Assembly (NCBI GenBank): GCA_033220425.1 | Contig: CM065647.1 | Location: 2,108,001-2,172,000, forward strand | Reading direction: 5' to 3' | Length of the DNA stretch: 64,000 nucleotides | DNA from: Lepraria neglecta | Taxonomy: Eukaryota; Ascomycota; Lecanoromycetes; Lecanorales; Stereocaulaceae | Shown: positions 23,455-34,664 of the stretch, in pieces | Layout: each line of letters opens with the position of its first letter | Position numbering within the stretch: the first letter of the stretch is position 1 | Translations under genes and position numbers: made by a program | Notes under the pieces: model-generated | Seen by the model: only the letters and a program-made list of their open reading frames with translations | What the model was told of the DNA's origin: nothing | Database searches by the model: none

Positions 23455-25465
23455 TGTGAGGGAAATGAGACTACGTGGGGAGGTAAAGAAGGGGGAGGAG
23501 ACCGCGGTGAGGTGTTCAAGTCATTAAGTAGGCAAATGCTCCAGGCAGAGGGCGTTTAAGTGGAGTTCCAGCGCGTTTAAAAACGGGGGCGCTAAGCCTT
23601 GCGGCCTGGCATTTTATTGCCCGCACATTTCTACTTTCCTTCTCTCCTCACTCCTCGCTCAAAGAATCGCAGTCGAAGCTCACAAACAGAAAAGCCAGAT
23701 CCTGGCTTCTCATTTCACAAAATGCTTTGGGAGAAAGTCCCCGGACACCTCATGCACCCTTGGGCGCACTGAGAAAGCGGAAATACACTGCTATAAAAAC
23801 GCGGCTTATCTCCTCCCCACCTCCCCTACCCCTTCGTCCCCCTTCTTGACCGTCTGCACTCCTCTTACAATCCTCTCGGGTCGCAGAACATGATTAGGGA
23901 GACCACATGGATGAAGATATGAGTCCGAGCTCTCTGATTCGTGCAATGCATATGGCTTGGGTGAAGAGTTTGGGGAGGAGGTTGGGATTGAGTTGGATGT
24001 TGGGAAGGGGATTTATAGGTGCGTGGATGGAGGATTCATTCGTCGAGATGGATAGATATGCGATTGTCTCTTTCTGACTTGCTCTTCGGGGTGGGGACGA
24101 GGGGGGTAACTCGATGGGGCTTATTCTTGAGGCGAGGAGTCACACTGTCTTTTTCTTTTCACCGAGTCTGTTTCTTGGGTCTTTTGTTCTTGGAGTTCTG
24201 CTTTATTGTCGGAGCAGAACGCGAAGGCTGCGAGATATCGCCCTGTCGAAGGGGCCAGGCTTCATACAAAAACTCTGTCCACATGATGATACAACAATCA
24301 TAGAGTCAAGCACTTAGGCCTCCGCAGACCCTACGTGGTGTCGGAGTGCCGCTGAAGACCAAGATGCGTTATGGATGCTGAATTGGACCAAAGAGCTTTT
24401 TGGTGAAGAATCAAATACCACAGTGCATGTTGCCCTTCCCCTTGTTTCTCTTGTGGCGAGTATCCGCGAATTTCGACGGTCTAAACCCAAATTGCAAGCT
24501 GCATGCGGCTCTCCTTCTACTGCATTTTTTACAGCGTTGTTGAGAGTTTTTGGGGGCTTTAGCTTCAGTAGCTAGCCAGAGATATTAGAAAATAAAAAAG
24601 CAGCCTTCGTGAATGCAGGGAACTACCTATACAAAGGAGTGAGAGAAGCGGACATTAGAAGTGTTCGGGCGCGACGACCTATAGATGTGATGGAGCCTCG
24701 AAGCAAGAAGAGCGTCAACGATAACGGTGTATGAGCATCAGGTGTACCAATATCAGTGCAACATTCCGAAACACGGGCAACTTCGCTCAAGGCCTCGAGC
24801 AGCGAAAGTATTTCTATGTGGGTTTGATTCCGAGGCAAAGCCATCTTTGGACGAGCATTTAAGCAGCAAGTGTGTCGTTATCAGCGATATCTCCCGAATC
24901 CAGCAGTGCCTTTGTGGGAACACTTGAGTATCAATTAGCTCAACACTATGGGAGGGATCCGGACAATGGTGACTCCCTCACGAGCCTCGAAGCAGCGACT
25001 GCGTTGTTTTTAGGGAGATATGAGCGGATAAGATGTAACCTAGACTATGGTAGAAGCAGTAATGTTGTCAATGTGAGCGTCATCCTCCGTAATGGCGATT
25101 ACCTTCAATCATATTCTAAGCGAAAAATGTGTTCTTGTCAGGGAACCTATCCTGAAACAAGTGGTGCTTTGAAGATACCTTTAAGCAAAACCCTTCACAT
25201 CTTTAGGGAAATGCCCTGAATAAGCATAAATGTATGTCTAGCATTTGGCAAGAAATGTAGCCATGTCAGGGTGCTTTCACCAATAACGTTGCTTTTGAAG
25301 AAACATTGGAGCAACCATGGTGCCAATGAAAGGAATAGTGACTAGCAATAGGGCCTTGATCAATACCAGAGTTTTATACAGTAGTTTGAATATAAGCTTC
25401 CGATGCTATACGCTGACACATATCAAAACACCATCCCAATGCAGTAAACAACGCTTAAAGAGCCA
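23455..25465. other. 2-kb intergenic region with few coding signals
   Basis: Lies between the 5' end of RAE1 and the 3' end of KEX1, both on the minus strand. It contains a TATA-like element (tataaaa, 23792-23798), a CT-rich stretch (about 23810-23880) and one small ORF listed separately. A 115-residue open frame at 24872-25219 has unremarkable composition, no splice context and no familiar motif; I left it out. No repeats or RNA genes were recognised. Confidence 0.4.
23919..24077 (+). CDS. Possible small basic protein (52 residues)
   Basis: An open frame starts at 23919 (MSPSSLIRAMHMAWVKSLGR) and ends at 24077. It is tentative. In its favour, a TATA-like box (23792-23798) and a CT-rich leader precede it with spacing usual for fungal genes, and the peptide has an amphipathic basic helix (WVKSLGRRLGLSWMLGRG). 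Against it, two shorter ATGs lie upstream in the leader, length is near chance, and I know no family. It may only mark a non-coding transcript. Confidence 0.22.
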   Translation: MSPSSLIRAMHMAWVKSLGRRLGLSWMLGRGFIGAWMEDSFVEMDRYAIVSF

Positions 25466-27475
25466 TTAACCACTGCTCTCGTCTTTATAGGACCTCTCCT
25501 TCCCCTTCCCATCCACCGTCCCATTGGCCTTCTCATTCGCCTTGCCAATATCCTCCTCGTCACTGTACCCACTAAGACTGTACCTCTCCTCGATCCCGTC
25601 CTCCTGCGGATTCGGACTCACAACATGCAGATCGTCCAGCTCGCTCTCATCGAAATCCGCAGCCTCTACGTCCCTTCCTTGCCTCTTCCTAAGCAAATGC
25701 CCGTTCGAGCCACCCCAGAGACCTTCATAGCCTGCTCTTCTGCGACGGTCGCGCCATACGTAGAAGCCCCATGCACTTGCTAAAATGATGACTACAATCA
25801 GGGCAACCTCGCCGGATTTGTAGTATGCAGCCCACTTCGCCTGTTCCAGCTTTTCTGCCTCTACCTGCTCGGCGGTCGTGCTATTGGGATGACCGCCGAC
25901 GCTTGTTTCGACGCCCTTTTCACCATCGAGACGAGAATCCGCTGGCTTGCCGCCTATACTTGCTATGTCCACGCCAAGGAAACGGTCGAGCATGTCCCTA
26001 GACCGCCTGGGGTAGTCGAAGGGAACCATATGGGAGGAGTTGTAGAAACGGATGTATGTCAAATTCCTTGCTTCTTGATAGATTCCAGCTGGCTCGCCTT
26101 CGAACGTCCAATCTCTTCGAGGTGCCCAAGTGCCTGGAGAAAGTTCGAAACCTTTTCCACCATTCCATTCCATGTTGTGTATGAGCTCTTCGGTACCGAT
26201 GTGGTTGCAGATCAAATCCTGGTCTCCAGAGAATAAAATGATGGGGACTTTTTCTACTATGGCCGGCAGGATCTGTATTGAGGGTTTTGAGTTTTTAGTG
26301 TTGAAGTTCGAGCTCACAGCTCCAGAGCACTCAGTCCACCCAGACTTCTTGTCTTTGTTGATATGTAGGGCATCTTTGACGTCTTGCCTCCGAAGGTAGG
26401 GAGTAACTTGCGTAAGGTCTGGAGGCCAATTCATACCGCAGCTAGGGTAAGAGTCCCGAAGCCGTAGATCGTACATGTTATAACATTGCCCGTCCTTCTG
26501 GGAGAGCCTCAGGATCTCTTGGAGGATGTTCTCGCACGCCGGTAATTCCACTCTATCCATGCCCCCAGGTTGATTGAGATGATTGACACACGTCTTATGC
26601 TGTTCTTCTAGAGCCGTTGCTTGTTCAGAGCCACCTTGAATAACTCCACTCCCATAGGCCATTGGTAGGTAAGAGTCGTACTGCTCCACTGGCGATATCC
26701 ATCCATTTCCTATGAGGAGACCTTTGAGATTCCAAATTCTTGACTGGGCTGGTGAGTCGTTGTTGGCAAGGATGGCTTGCGCTATGTAGGGAATATGCTG
26801 TCCTGCGTAGGACTCGCCAGCGATGTAAAGCTATCCCAATGTTAGGTCTCCGAATTGAGCCTGGCATCTAGAGCAACTCACATCATTTTCTTCGTACTCA
26901 GGAAACAATGCAAAAAACTTTTTGAGAAAGGTGACCATGTGATCCGCCATCTCTTTCAGCTCGTGGTCGTAACTGTCTGTATCGACATAGCTGAAGCCGG
27001 TTCCCACTGGGTTGTCGACAAATAGTACATTAGCAAATTCGTCCCATGATCCATCGTTGTATGTTAGAACCCCATCCTTGGTGACTCTGTAGGGCCCGAT
27101 CTCCATCATCGCTCCGTCCATTGAACTGCATCCTGGTCCACCATTCAGCCATAACACTGTTCGTTGTCGGTTGGCGATATGTCGATTTGCGAAATGCCAG
27201 AAGAATAGGTTCCCGTTGTGCTGTTCGTTAACTTCTATGTGGCTATAGAATCGTGTCAGCCGCAATATTTTGAGATCCTTGAACTCGCTGGCTTACCCTG
27301 CATGCATATTCAGAAGCGGTCCAGCTGGCTGTCCAGGCAGACTTTGGACGTAGTAGTCTGATGCTGTCTTTGCTGAGACATGCCACAGGAGGAGACATAT
27401 GCCTAGCCATAGTTGAGATATGAGCGATGCAGAAAGGGGCCTTCGTGATGTATGACGAGGCGCTGAAGAACTCAT
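25466..27475 (-). CDS. KEX1: Pheromone-processing carboxypeptidase Kex1
   Basis: Membrane-bound S10 serine carboxypeptidase of the late Golgi that trims C-terminal Lys/Arg left by Kex2. Exons 27475-27297, 27242-26882 and 26830-25466 give 634 residues. A signal-anchor-like N-terminus precedes [17 protein letters not shown] and the oxyanion motif [12 protein letters not shown]. Catalytic residues are visible: Ser in GESYAG (residue ~187), Asp in [10 protein letters not shown] (~385) and His in NSSHMVPFD (~447). A membrane segment ([17 protein letters not shown], ~520) and an acidic cytosolic tail follow, which separates Kex1 from soluble CPY-type enzymes. Confidence 0.95.
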
Positions 27476-27893
27476 AGCTGTGTCGCAGGCTGCCAGGAAG
27501 ACGGCAGGCCTTCAGATTCCAAGCTCTTCTTTTCGCTCTTTGTGTATGTATAAGGACTAGGTGTCCTCGTTAGCTTGGGGGATTCGTCATCCAGATCTAG
27601 GTCAGCAACGCTCCTGCCGGAATTTCGACGTTGTTGAGAGGCAAGAACAATAGGAAAGCGGCGAATCGCATGGGCGACTGTAGTGGAGCGCTTGATAATG
27701 TCCCAATTCTTGGATTTACTGTAAACTAAGAGCCCCTAATGTTGTATTTTGTATAGACTTAAGGCAGTTATTTTTGGGGGCTGAGATCAGCCCGAGGACC
27801 CGAGCTGTTGCCGGTGATCACGTCTGGACCGCAACCAAGACTTGTGACTCGTTCTGTTCACAGTTCCACCAACTTTGTATTTCTTTTACTACG
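27476..27893. promoter_or_regulatory. Divergent promoter region KEX1 / LTO1
   Basis: 418 bp between the two start codons. No specific site assigned. A reading frame runs open into LTO1 from 27774 but lacks an ATG before 27894. Confidence 0.4.
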
Positions 27894-28520
27894 ATGGCAC
27901 CTGAGATTGATCCAGATCTATTTGATGATCTTCTCTGTCTCGAGGACAAATTCTACAAGGAAGGCTATGATCTTGGCATCACAGATGGTGATAGGGAAGG
28001 CCTGATTGAAGGTCGTTTGTTTGGACTGAAGCAGGGCTTTGAGAAATATGCTGCAATGGGCAAACTACATGGGAGGGCTATGATATGGGCTGGGAGATTA
28101 CCGAGCTCTAAAGCTGGAACCACTGTTCATAGCAAAGAGGTGGAAGAAGAGAATGCTAGAAAGGCTTTGAAAAGATTATCACTGGATGAAAAGAAGGAGG
28201 GAGATACTTTAGGTCGGAAAGTGCCTGATTTGCCAAAGAATGCACGCCTGGAGAATCATGTCCGGACTCTCTACGCTCTCACTGAGCCTGTGAGTTTCTC
28301 GACAGAGAACGGTGAAGACGCAATGCAAGATTTCGAGGAGCGGCTCCACCAAGCTGAGGCCAAGGTTAAAATCATCGAGAGATTGACTGGGGAAGTGAGC
28401 CCTGATGAAGCTGTTGGCAACCCATTGGCAAAGGGACACCGATCTCTGCCAAAAGGCGCGGCGAACAAGAAAGGGGATGGCGACATCGAGGACGTCAACG
28501 TCTTGCAAGTGAGGCACTGA
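27894..28520 (+). CDS. LTO1: Yae1/Lto1 family protein
   Basis: Lto1 with Yae1 is an adaptor that brings the Fe-S protein Rli1/ABCE1 to the cytosolic Fe-S targeting complex. One exon, 208 residues. The deca-GX3 hallmark is clear: GYDLGITDGDREGLIEGR followed by GLKQGFEKYAAMG, a run of glycines every fourth residue at about residues 24-55. The C-terminal half is charged and probably disordered. ATG 27894 starts MAPEIDPDLFDDLL, the usual beginning of the family. The stop is 69 bp from that of the convergent SDR gene. Confidence 0.88.
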   Translation: MAPEIDPDLFDDLLCLEDKFYKEGYDLGITDGDREGLIEGRLFGLKQGFEKYAAMGKLHGRAMIWAGRLPSSKAGTTVHSKEVEEENARKALKRLSLDEKKEGDTLGRKVPDLPKNARLENHVRTLYALTEPVSFSTENGEDAMQDFEERLHQAEAKVKIIERLTGEVSPDEAVGNPLAKGHRSLPKGAANKKGDGDIEDVNVLQVRH

Positions 28521-28588
28521 TCCTCAAGCTATCTATTCGCTTGTCTGTTTCTCTATGCTCACTGGACCCCGGGAATGCCAGCCAAGAT

Positions 28589-29646
28589 CTACCTTCCAGG
28601 CACCTGGTTAAGCACCCCACCATCAACAGCAATCAGCTCCCCATTAACATACATGTTCTTACACAGAAAGATAACAGCTTGCGCCATCTCCTCATCGCTC
28701 CCCGGCCTCTCAGCCGGCACATGACCCTTCTCCTTGATCTTCTCATCCGGCATATGCGTCTTATTACTCTCATCGCTATCCTTCATCGTCATCTCACTCG
28801 GGAAATACCCTGGCGCTATACTATTCACCCTGACCTGCGCCTTCTCGAACTCTGCGCTCATCAATTTCGAGAGGTGTATAGTGGCACCCTTCGCGGCGTT
28901 ATATGCAAAGTGGCCTTGGCTGTCGCGCATGATACCGCTCATACTGGAGATGACGATTACGGACGGAGAGCGTGCGGGAAATTTGTCGCCGATGGAGGCT
29001 TGCAGGAGCGGAAGGAAGGCGAGGGTCGAGAAGTAGACGGCCGTCACGTTGGTTTTGAAGGTGCTGCCCCACTCTTCGACGGATTCGCCTTGCCATACCT
29101 TGTTGTGGAGAGCTGGTGCGGAGGAAGTGTCGGGTGGGGCTTTGGGGCCGGAAACACCTGCATTGGTGACTGTGGGAGGATATGTCAGTCGACATCTTGG
29201 AGGGTATTGATGGGTAAAGCAAGGGGAGCCAGACTGAGCAGATTGAGGTATTTCTCCTTTGACTCAATTTCCTTGACGAGCTTCTCGAGGTCCGATTTCG
29301 AGGTTACATCGCATGGCCCGACTCTGCAACCTTCATTGGCTTCCCGATCTGCCGTGTCCTTGTTTGGGATGCTTACGGTATGATCTTCCCTCCTCCTTCT
29401 AGATCATGAGACTTTGCTGCGTTCTCGAGAACTTCCATTCTTCGGCCAGTGATGTAGACCTTGGCGCCATTGGCAACTAAGGCCTGTGTGGCCATCAGAC
29501 CAATGCCGGTACCGCCTGGACGTCAATCAGAAGGCGAGATCGCCATATGAGCACTTCTGTGGTGGAAACATACCTCCAGTAACCAGGCAAACATAGTCTT
29601 TGACGGAGAACAGATCTTGGACCTTAAGCTGATGAGTTGATGCCAT
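28589..29646 (-). CDS. Short-chain dehydrogenase/reductase
   Basis: Classical SDR oxidoreductase; substrate unknown. Exons 29646-29574, 29515-29377, 29323-29235 and 29169-28589 give 293 residues. The NAD(P) motif LVTGGGTGIGL spans the first junction, the NAG motif is TNAGVSGP, the catalytic Ser lies in VISSMSGI, and YNAAKG gives Tyr and Lys. The C-terminus PGSDEEMAQAVIFL...DGGVLNQVPGR is typical. The third donor (gtctgg) is weak but joins two well-conserved pieces. A long open frame on the plus strand (28541-29383) is its shadow. Confidence 0.9.
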
Positions 29647-30067
29647 GCTGAAATACAAGTATGATTTGGTTCAGTGGTTCAATATCCACAGAATAGATTC
29701 AAGAACGTTTTCCGCAAGTGGGACATAGTGAACGGCTTTACTACGTCACCCATGGAATTTTGCCCGCACCAATCGGAATTGCTAATGCAAGGCACATATT
29801 GGCTGTGGCAGCTCCTTGTTACAGCCTTGTGGCTAGTATTCTACTTGTCACTCTAACCAAGTGTCACATTGTCCGCTTCTTTCTCCGGTCTTATTGCGGG
29901 CTACCAACTAGACTTTCTTATAAAATTTGACGTTCCCAGCTCCTCCTCGAGGCTAAATGTCCACACCTCAGCCTTTCATCTGGCCAAGTCGCCAGATGTG
30001 CACCTGTCATAGGTGTATATCACGTCTTGCGAAGCTATATCGTTGCCAAATAATGTGTTTTTCTACA
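29647..30067. other. Intergenic
   Basis: Promoter of the SDR gene and 3' UTR of the gluconolactonase-like gene. No frame supported. Confidence 0.4.
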
Positions 30068-31475
30068 TTATTTGAGCTCCTGGCCCTTGAGATTCCAATC
30101 CGCCTTACTTATCCCGCCCTGCCCCATCAACCAAAGCGTCGTCAAATCCGGCCTCGTCCACGCAAAATTCTGCACAGTATAATTCGTCTGCACCCTCACC
30201 AACAGTGTCCTAATGGGATCTAGCACATTAACTCCAAACCTAGCCCCCGTAACAATATACCCATTCGCCGCCACCTTGAATCCATCAGGCACCCAATCCT
30301 GCGCCAGGTACACACTCCTCTTCTTCCCAATATACACCCCATTCCCCATCACATCATACGCATAAATCGTCCCTTTACCCGTTGCATTAATTGTCGCGCC
30401 TAGAGAGCCTAATCGCCCATCTATGGGACCGGATTCGGCGCCTTTGTCGCTGATACAAATTGTGCTGAGGTCGGGAGAGATGGCTATGCCGTTTGGTTGG
30501 AGGAGAGTATCTTCCACTAGGTGGACTGAGCCGGTGGTGGCAGTGAAGCGGTAGGTGGCGGATTCGAGTTGTTGGGCCGTGCCGGTTAGTTTGTTGAACC
30601 AGGAGTATTCTGTTGCAAATCTTAGCAGAGCTATTCCTCTCGTTCATGGAGTAGTGGGGTAGGCGACGTACGGGGATCAGTAAACCACACATCCCCAGTA
30701 ACAGGATGCATGAAGAGATCACCCACGGTATTGAAATAGTACCCAAAATAATTATTCAGAATAGTCGTGCTCTGATTCGTCATTGGATCGAGGGTCCGCA
30801 GACCAACGCGCTGTTCCATCCCTCCTATACTGTCGTTGCCGCCGGATGCGCCCCAGTAAATTGGCCCGTCATGGAATGTGCTGCCGTTGAGTGCGTAGAC
30901 GGGTGGGTTTGAGAGGTATTCGGAGAGCGTGGGGGGGGGATTGGTTCAGGTCGATCACTAGCTGAGGGAGGAAGCCTGGTGGCAGGCCGTTGGACCCCAA
31001 TTGAGGCAGTGGGTTTGGGGGAAAGTTACTTGTGAGAGGTAGAGCTTATTCTGAGCAACTACGTAGACGGGCGCTTCATGCACAGCCATTGAGACATCGA
31101 AGACGAACTCGTAGCTCGGATTCGGACCTAAGAGGTCAAGACCTCGCTCGCGGTCAAACACGAGAAAATCGGATTGATTGACCAAGCCAAAGGAGGTGTC
31201 ATTCGGCACGGATGTTGAACGGAAGGTTGGAGTGGAAGTTCCATTGGAGGTAGGTCTGAAGAAGTGGTAGGGCATCACTGCCGCATATTTCTCGATACAG
31301 AGGGCCTTTGGTAGAGAGGCATTGCAGACTTGAGCCAGGGGGACTGATGACGCCTGTTTGAGAGAGAGCTGTCGCGCCGAAGCATGAAGCTGAAAGTAAA
31401 AAGTCGCGCGCATTCCGGATGTGTGGTCGAAAGACTGACGAAGAATATGAGAGACATCGTACCAGAGAGCTCCAT
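30068..31475 (-). CDS. SMP-30/gluconolactonase-like secreted protein, frame broken at a G9 tract
   Basis: Calcium-dependent beta-propeller hydrolase family (SMP-30/gluconolactonase/LRE). My exons are 31475-31437, 31389-31030, 30961-30672 and 30609-30068, about 410 residues. The start holds a short hydrophobic stretch (MSLIFF) that would be a weak signal peptide. Family motifs include GLRTLDPMTNQSTTILNNYF, MHPVTGDVWFTDP, LLQPNGIAISPD, YLAQDWVPDGFKVAANGY and a C-terminal GQGGISKADWNLKGQELK. Within exon 3 the conserved LVIDLNQSPP and TLSEYLSNPPVYALNG lie in different frames, separated by nine Gs (plus strand 30931-30939). Either the gene is recently inactivated or the run is miscalled by one base. 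Many NxT/NxS sequons fit secretion. Confidence 0.72.
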
Positions 31476-32530
31476 TCGAGTTATTATGTCACAGTGACTT
31501 TGTGCCAAGCGGGGAAGGGTCGTTGCGAGAATCTCTGGGTACCTGGATCTTTTCCCAGCGAGGCGAAATGGCGCAAAGATGCAAAGATCTCCGAGCTTGA
31601 AACCAGAGCTGTGACGATGTGTTTAACAAAACGTTTTGCCGGATGTTCTAGAGCAGGAGGCCGCAGATCTCGGCTCGACCCAGTGCATGAGCAGTACCCG
31701 GAAACATGGCTAAAACACAAGCTATGGAGGCCGTTTCTTGCTCACTTCCAAACTCGGTGAGCAGAGTGTAGAAAATGAAAGGGATGCTGCCTGCCATAGG
31801 CTGCGACGATCGAGTGCTCATGCAACAAAATGCAAGGCGTCGGGGAAATTTTGGTTTCGACCATGCAAGGCAACGCTTGACCGTAAGCTACATGCCTATT
31901 TCTCTTTTCAACAAATGAAAATGGTAGTCCCAAGGCTTCAAATGCTCGGTTTTTGAATCACAGAAAAGGCATTCGAAATCGGTGCTGAGCTGAAGGGACG
32001 CTCTTCATGCACCAAAATTGTAAATTTCCTGGCTCAAACTCGGCAGAAAATAGAACAGTCATAAACTCGATGCTGGGAAGATGGGTAATAATTTAACTCA
32101 GTAGGATTGATATTCACCTATGTACACTGCCACCAAAAATCTGGCCGCCTTCAGCGGAATGCTTGTTCAAATGATGCGCTCTTGACCACGTTGTCGATGT
32201 GGCAGCGTAGTCTAGCTCAGCTCCAAAAGGCCCATGGGACGATGTCTGGCTCGATATGAATGGGTAGCGCGGCGTTGGGCCCTCCAGCCTGGTATAAATG
32301 AAGATGGGCTGGTGTCGTCGTCGTTTGGCGATTTAGGGGTGTTTGATTGCATAGGGGAGCTTAAATGTCGCAAGCTGTACCAGGTACCGGCAAAAGCGGG
32401 AGCAGAGGACATTCGACATCCACAATGCTTCTCGGTCGTGTCATTCAGCATTCGCCGGCACCAACTCCTTCCACCAGAGCCTTCCTGTTCAAGCTGCTCA
32501 GGATGTTTCAGCCAGGCACGCCTGTTATTT
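31476..32530. other. 1-kb intergenic region, nothing recognised
   Basis: Between the gluconolactonase-like gene's 5' end and the ICE2 3' end. Small frames on both strands are not protein-like. No repeats noted. Confidence 0.4.
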
Positions 32531-33956
32531 TCAATCGGCTTTCCAGTGCGTGGTAAGTCCGCCGTCAAGATCTTCTCTGCCTAGATAGAGCTCGACAGCA
32601 TACAAGGCCATGGTACCTGCAACGTTGATCCACCTCCAAAGATTACCGCCAGCATCACCACCTTGGCTGGTCCACCAATCGCCGTCGCCCCCTTCACCAC
32701 TTGTGGAGGCGAAATGCTGCATTAACAAGCTTGTGTAAACGGCAATGAGGATGCTGGGACTGAACCAGCTTAGCAAGCCAAGTAATTGGCCTGCTCCGTC
32801 CGAGTCCTCAAGTGATGCTTCCTGGGAAAGTGCACGAGCTCCTGATTCCCGGACCGCGGGTATAATGCGGGTCGCGGCGTAGAGAACGAAGAGTCGATAA
32901 GCGAGTGAAATGATCACTGACGGTGTGATGGTGCTCAAAGCGGCAGCAATGAAGTTGAAGGCCGCATGTATGGCAGAGGGTAGGACAGATAAAGCCTGCA
33001 GGAGTGTGGTATAAGAGGCCATGATAATAGGCGGGAAAGGAGGAAAGTCCGCTGTTTGAGCTGGGGGTGGAAGTGGCTCCATAGGCGTAGAAGGTTGGTA
33101 GTCGGTGAAGATCTGATACAGGCAGAGAACGATGTAGGCGAAGAGTAGTGAGCTTTCCACAGGATTCCCCTTTCCACTGCCGATGCCCCAGGCGCAGAGG
33201 AAGACCGCACACGTGATAGTGATACCTATCAGTGTGGCATCCACGTTGCCGATCTCTGGGAATCGAGTGACTCTCCACAGGAAGTAGACTGAGCTGGAGA
33301 TAATGGATGCGGACATGACCAGGAGTCCGATCTGTAGTTGAACGTTAGCAAAACCATGGGGAAGGGTATGGAAAGGCTCACCATCCAGCTATCACTCCTT
33401 CCTCCTCGATTCACGAGCCATCTAGTAATTTGACCAGCGGACTGTATGACCAAAAGACTACAGAAGCCTTCGCACAGCTGAAACACGGGCGTGGACCACC
33501 TCAGCAGCTTGTCCCAGCTCCCAACCGTCATCGTCTCGGCCAGGCCATCGGCCCCAAACATCCACTCCCATATTGAGGCATCCTGAGCCCTCTTCCCGCT
33601 GAACGTTCTTTCCACCCAGCTAGTGTTATCGACGGGCTCGACTGAAAAGCGATTCAACGACCAAATGAGAAGCGAGGGCAGTACAACCCATTGTGTCCAT
33701 GCGATGATCTGTACAAGGGTCCATCGAAATCGAGACCTGTCTGGTGTTGCCAATCGTAGGACTGAGTAAAAGAAGTAGAAGCTTGCTAAGGCGAGGGAGA
33801 AAGCAAGGCCGCAGGCTCTTCCTCCAACGTCGAAAGACAAAGGTATCTAATGTATAGGTCAGCAAAAGTTATAAGAGTTTCCCCGCAGACTGTACATACG
33901 GAAAGTATAATCGAGGTCAGAAAGACCACAGATGAGCAGACTCGAAAGAACCACAT
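32531..33956 (-). CDS. ICE2: Ice2-family integral ER membrane protein
   Basis: Ice2 shapes cortical ER and controls lipid flux between ER membrane and droplets in yeast. Exons 33956-33900, 33846-33382 and 33331-32531 give 440 residues with about nine hydrophobic segments. Family signatures are PLSFDVGGRACGLAFSLAL near the N-terminus, WDKLLRWSTPVFQLCEGFCS and AGQITRWLVNRGGRSD in the middle, and CAWGIGSGKGNPVESSLLFA after. The C-terminal membrane helices end in ELYLGREDLDG. ATG 33956 starts MWFFRVCSSVVFL directly at the first segment; no in-frame Met lies closely upstream. Confidence 0.9.
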
Positions 33957-34664
33957 GAGCGCTGGCAGCGCCGAAAGCGCACTGAACACGACGTCAACCA
34001 GATTCTGCTGTATTTCGCACCTAGGTCTCGGGCTCGCGGTTTCGTTCGAGTGGAGGTTTGTGGAGGTAAAGGCTATCTAGGGCCTTTTCTTACGCTTGGA
34101 CGCCAGGGAAGGATTATATATCTTTGCTCGCGGCATACGCCTGGAAAGTTCTTGACACTAGCAGTGACGTGAAGAGTGTTATTGCCGGGTCTTTAGTGTC
34201 GAGATGCCTATTGACCGTCGAGCCTGTTTTTTTAGATCCAGATTGTTCAAGCTATTAAAGGATCGACTGGCTGTCGCGTGCGGGATTCCCTGCAGTGAAT
34301 TTGCGGGCCAAGATACAGGGGTCAGGTGCCGATAAGATTAGGGAGGGTTGACCAAGGCAGTGGAAGCAGCTCCTCTGCTACCTCTACACGAGAGGTAGTG
34401 CCATCAGTATCGGCGACTCGATATAAGAGAAGGTCGAAAAGCTAGTATGAGGACTGCAGAGTAGCCTCACGATCAGAGAAGAGCGCGTCCTGGAAAAGTA
34501 TCTCTGAGTGGGGCTAAGACCACGCCAACATTAGCCGGAATGGCTCAAACGCCATGTCGATATAGTAATCAATATCAGATCCACTTTCTGCTGCTTTGTT
34601 CCTGCATCAATTGACAAGTCCAACTGACCTATTCCACCATTGAATGTGGCGCCCCATCCTCAAA
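33957..34664. promoter_or_regulatory. Divergent promoter region ICE2 / MYG1 with an inverted repeat
   Basis: Contains a perfect inverted repeat at 34378-34398 (ctacctct-acacg-agaggtag, 8-bp arms, 5-bp loop) and a TGACGT core near 34164. Both could be factor sites; neither can be assigned to a gene. Confidence 0.4.

Noticed and set aside
28541-29383. 280-codon plus-strand frame over the SDR gene
   Set aside because: It is antisense to four well-spliced SDR exons and has no protein family character.
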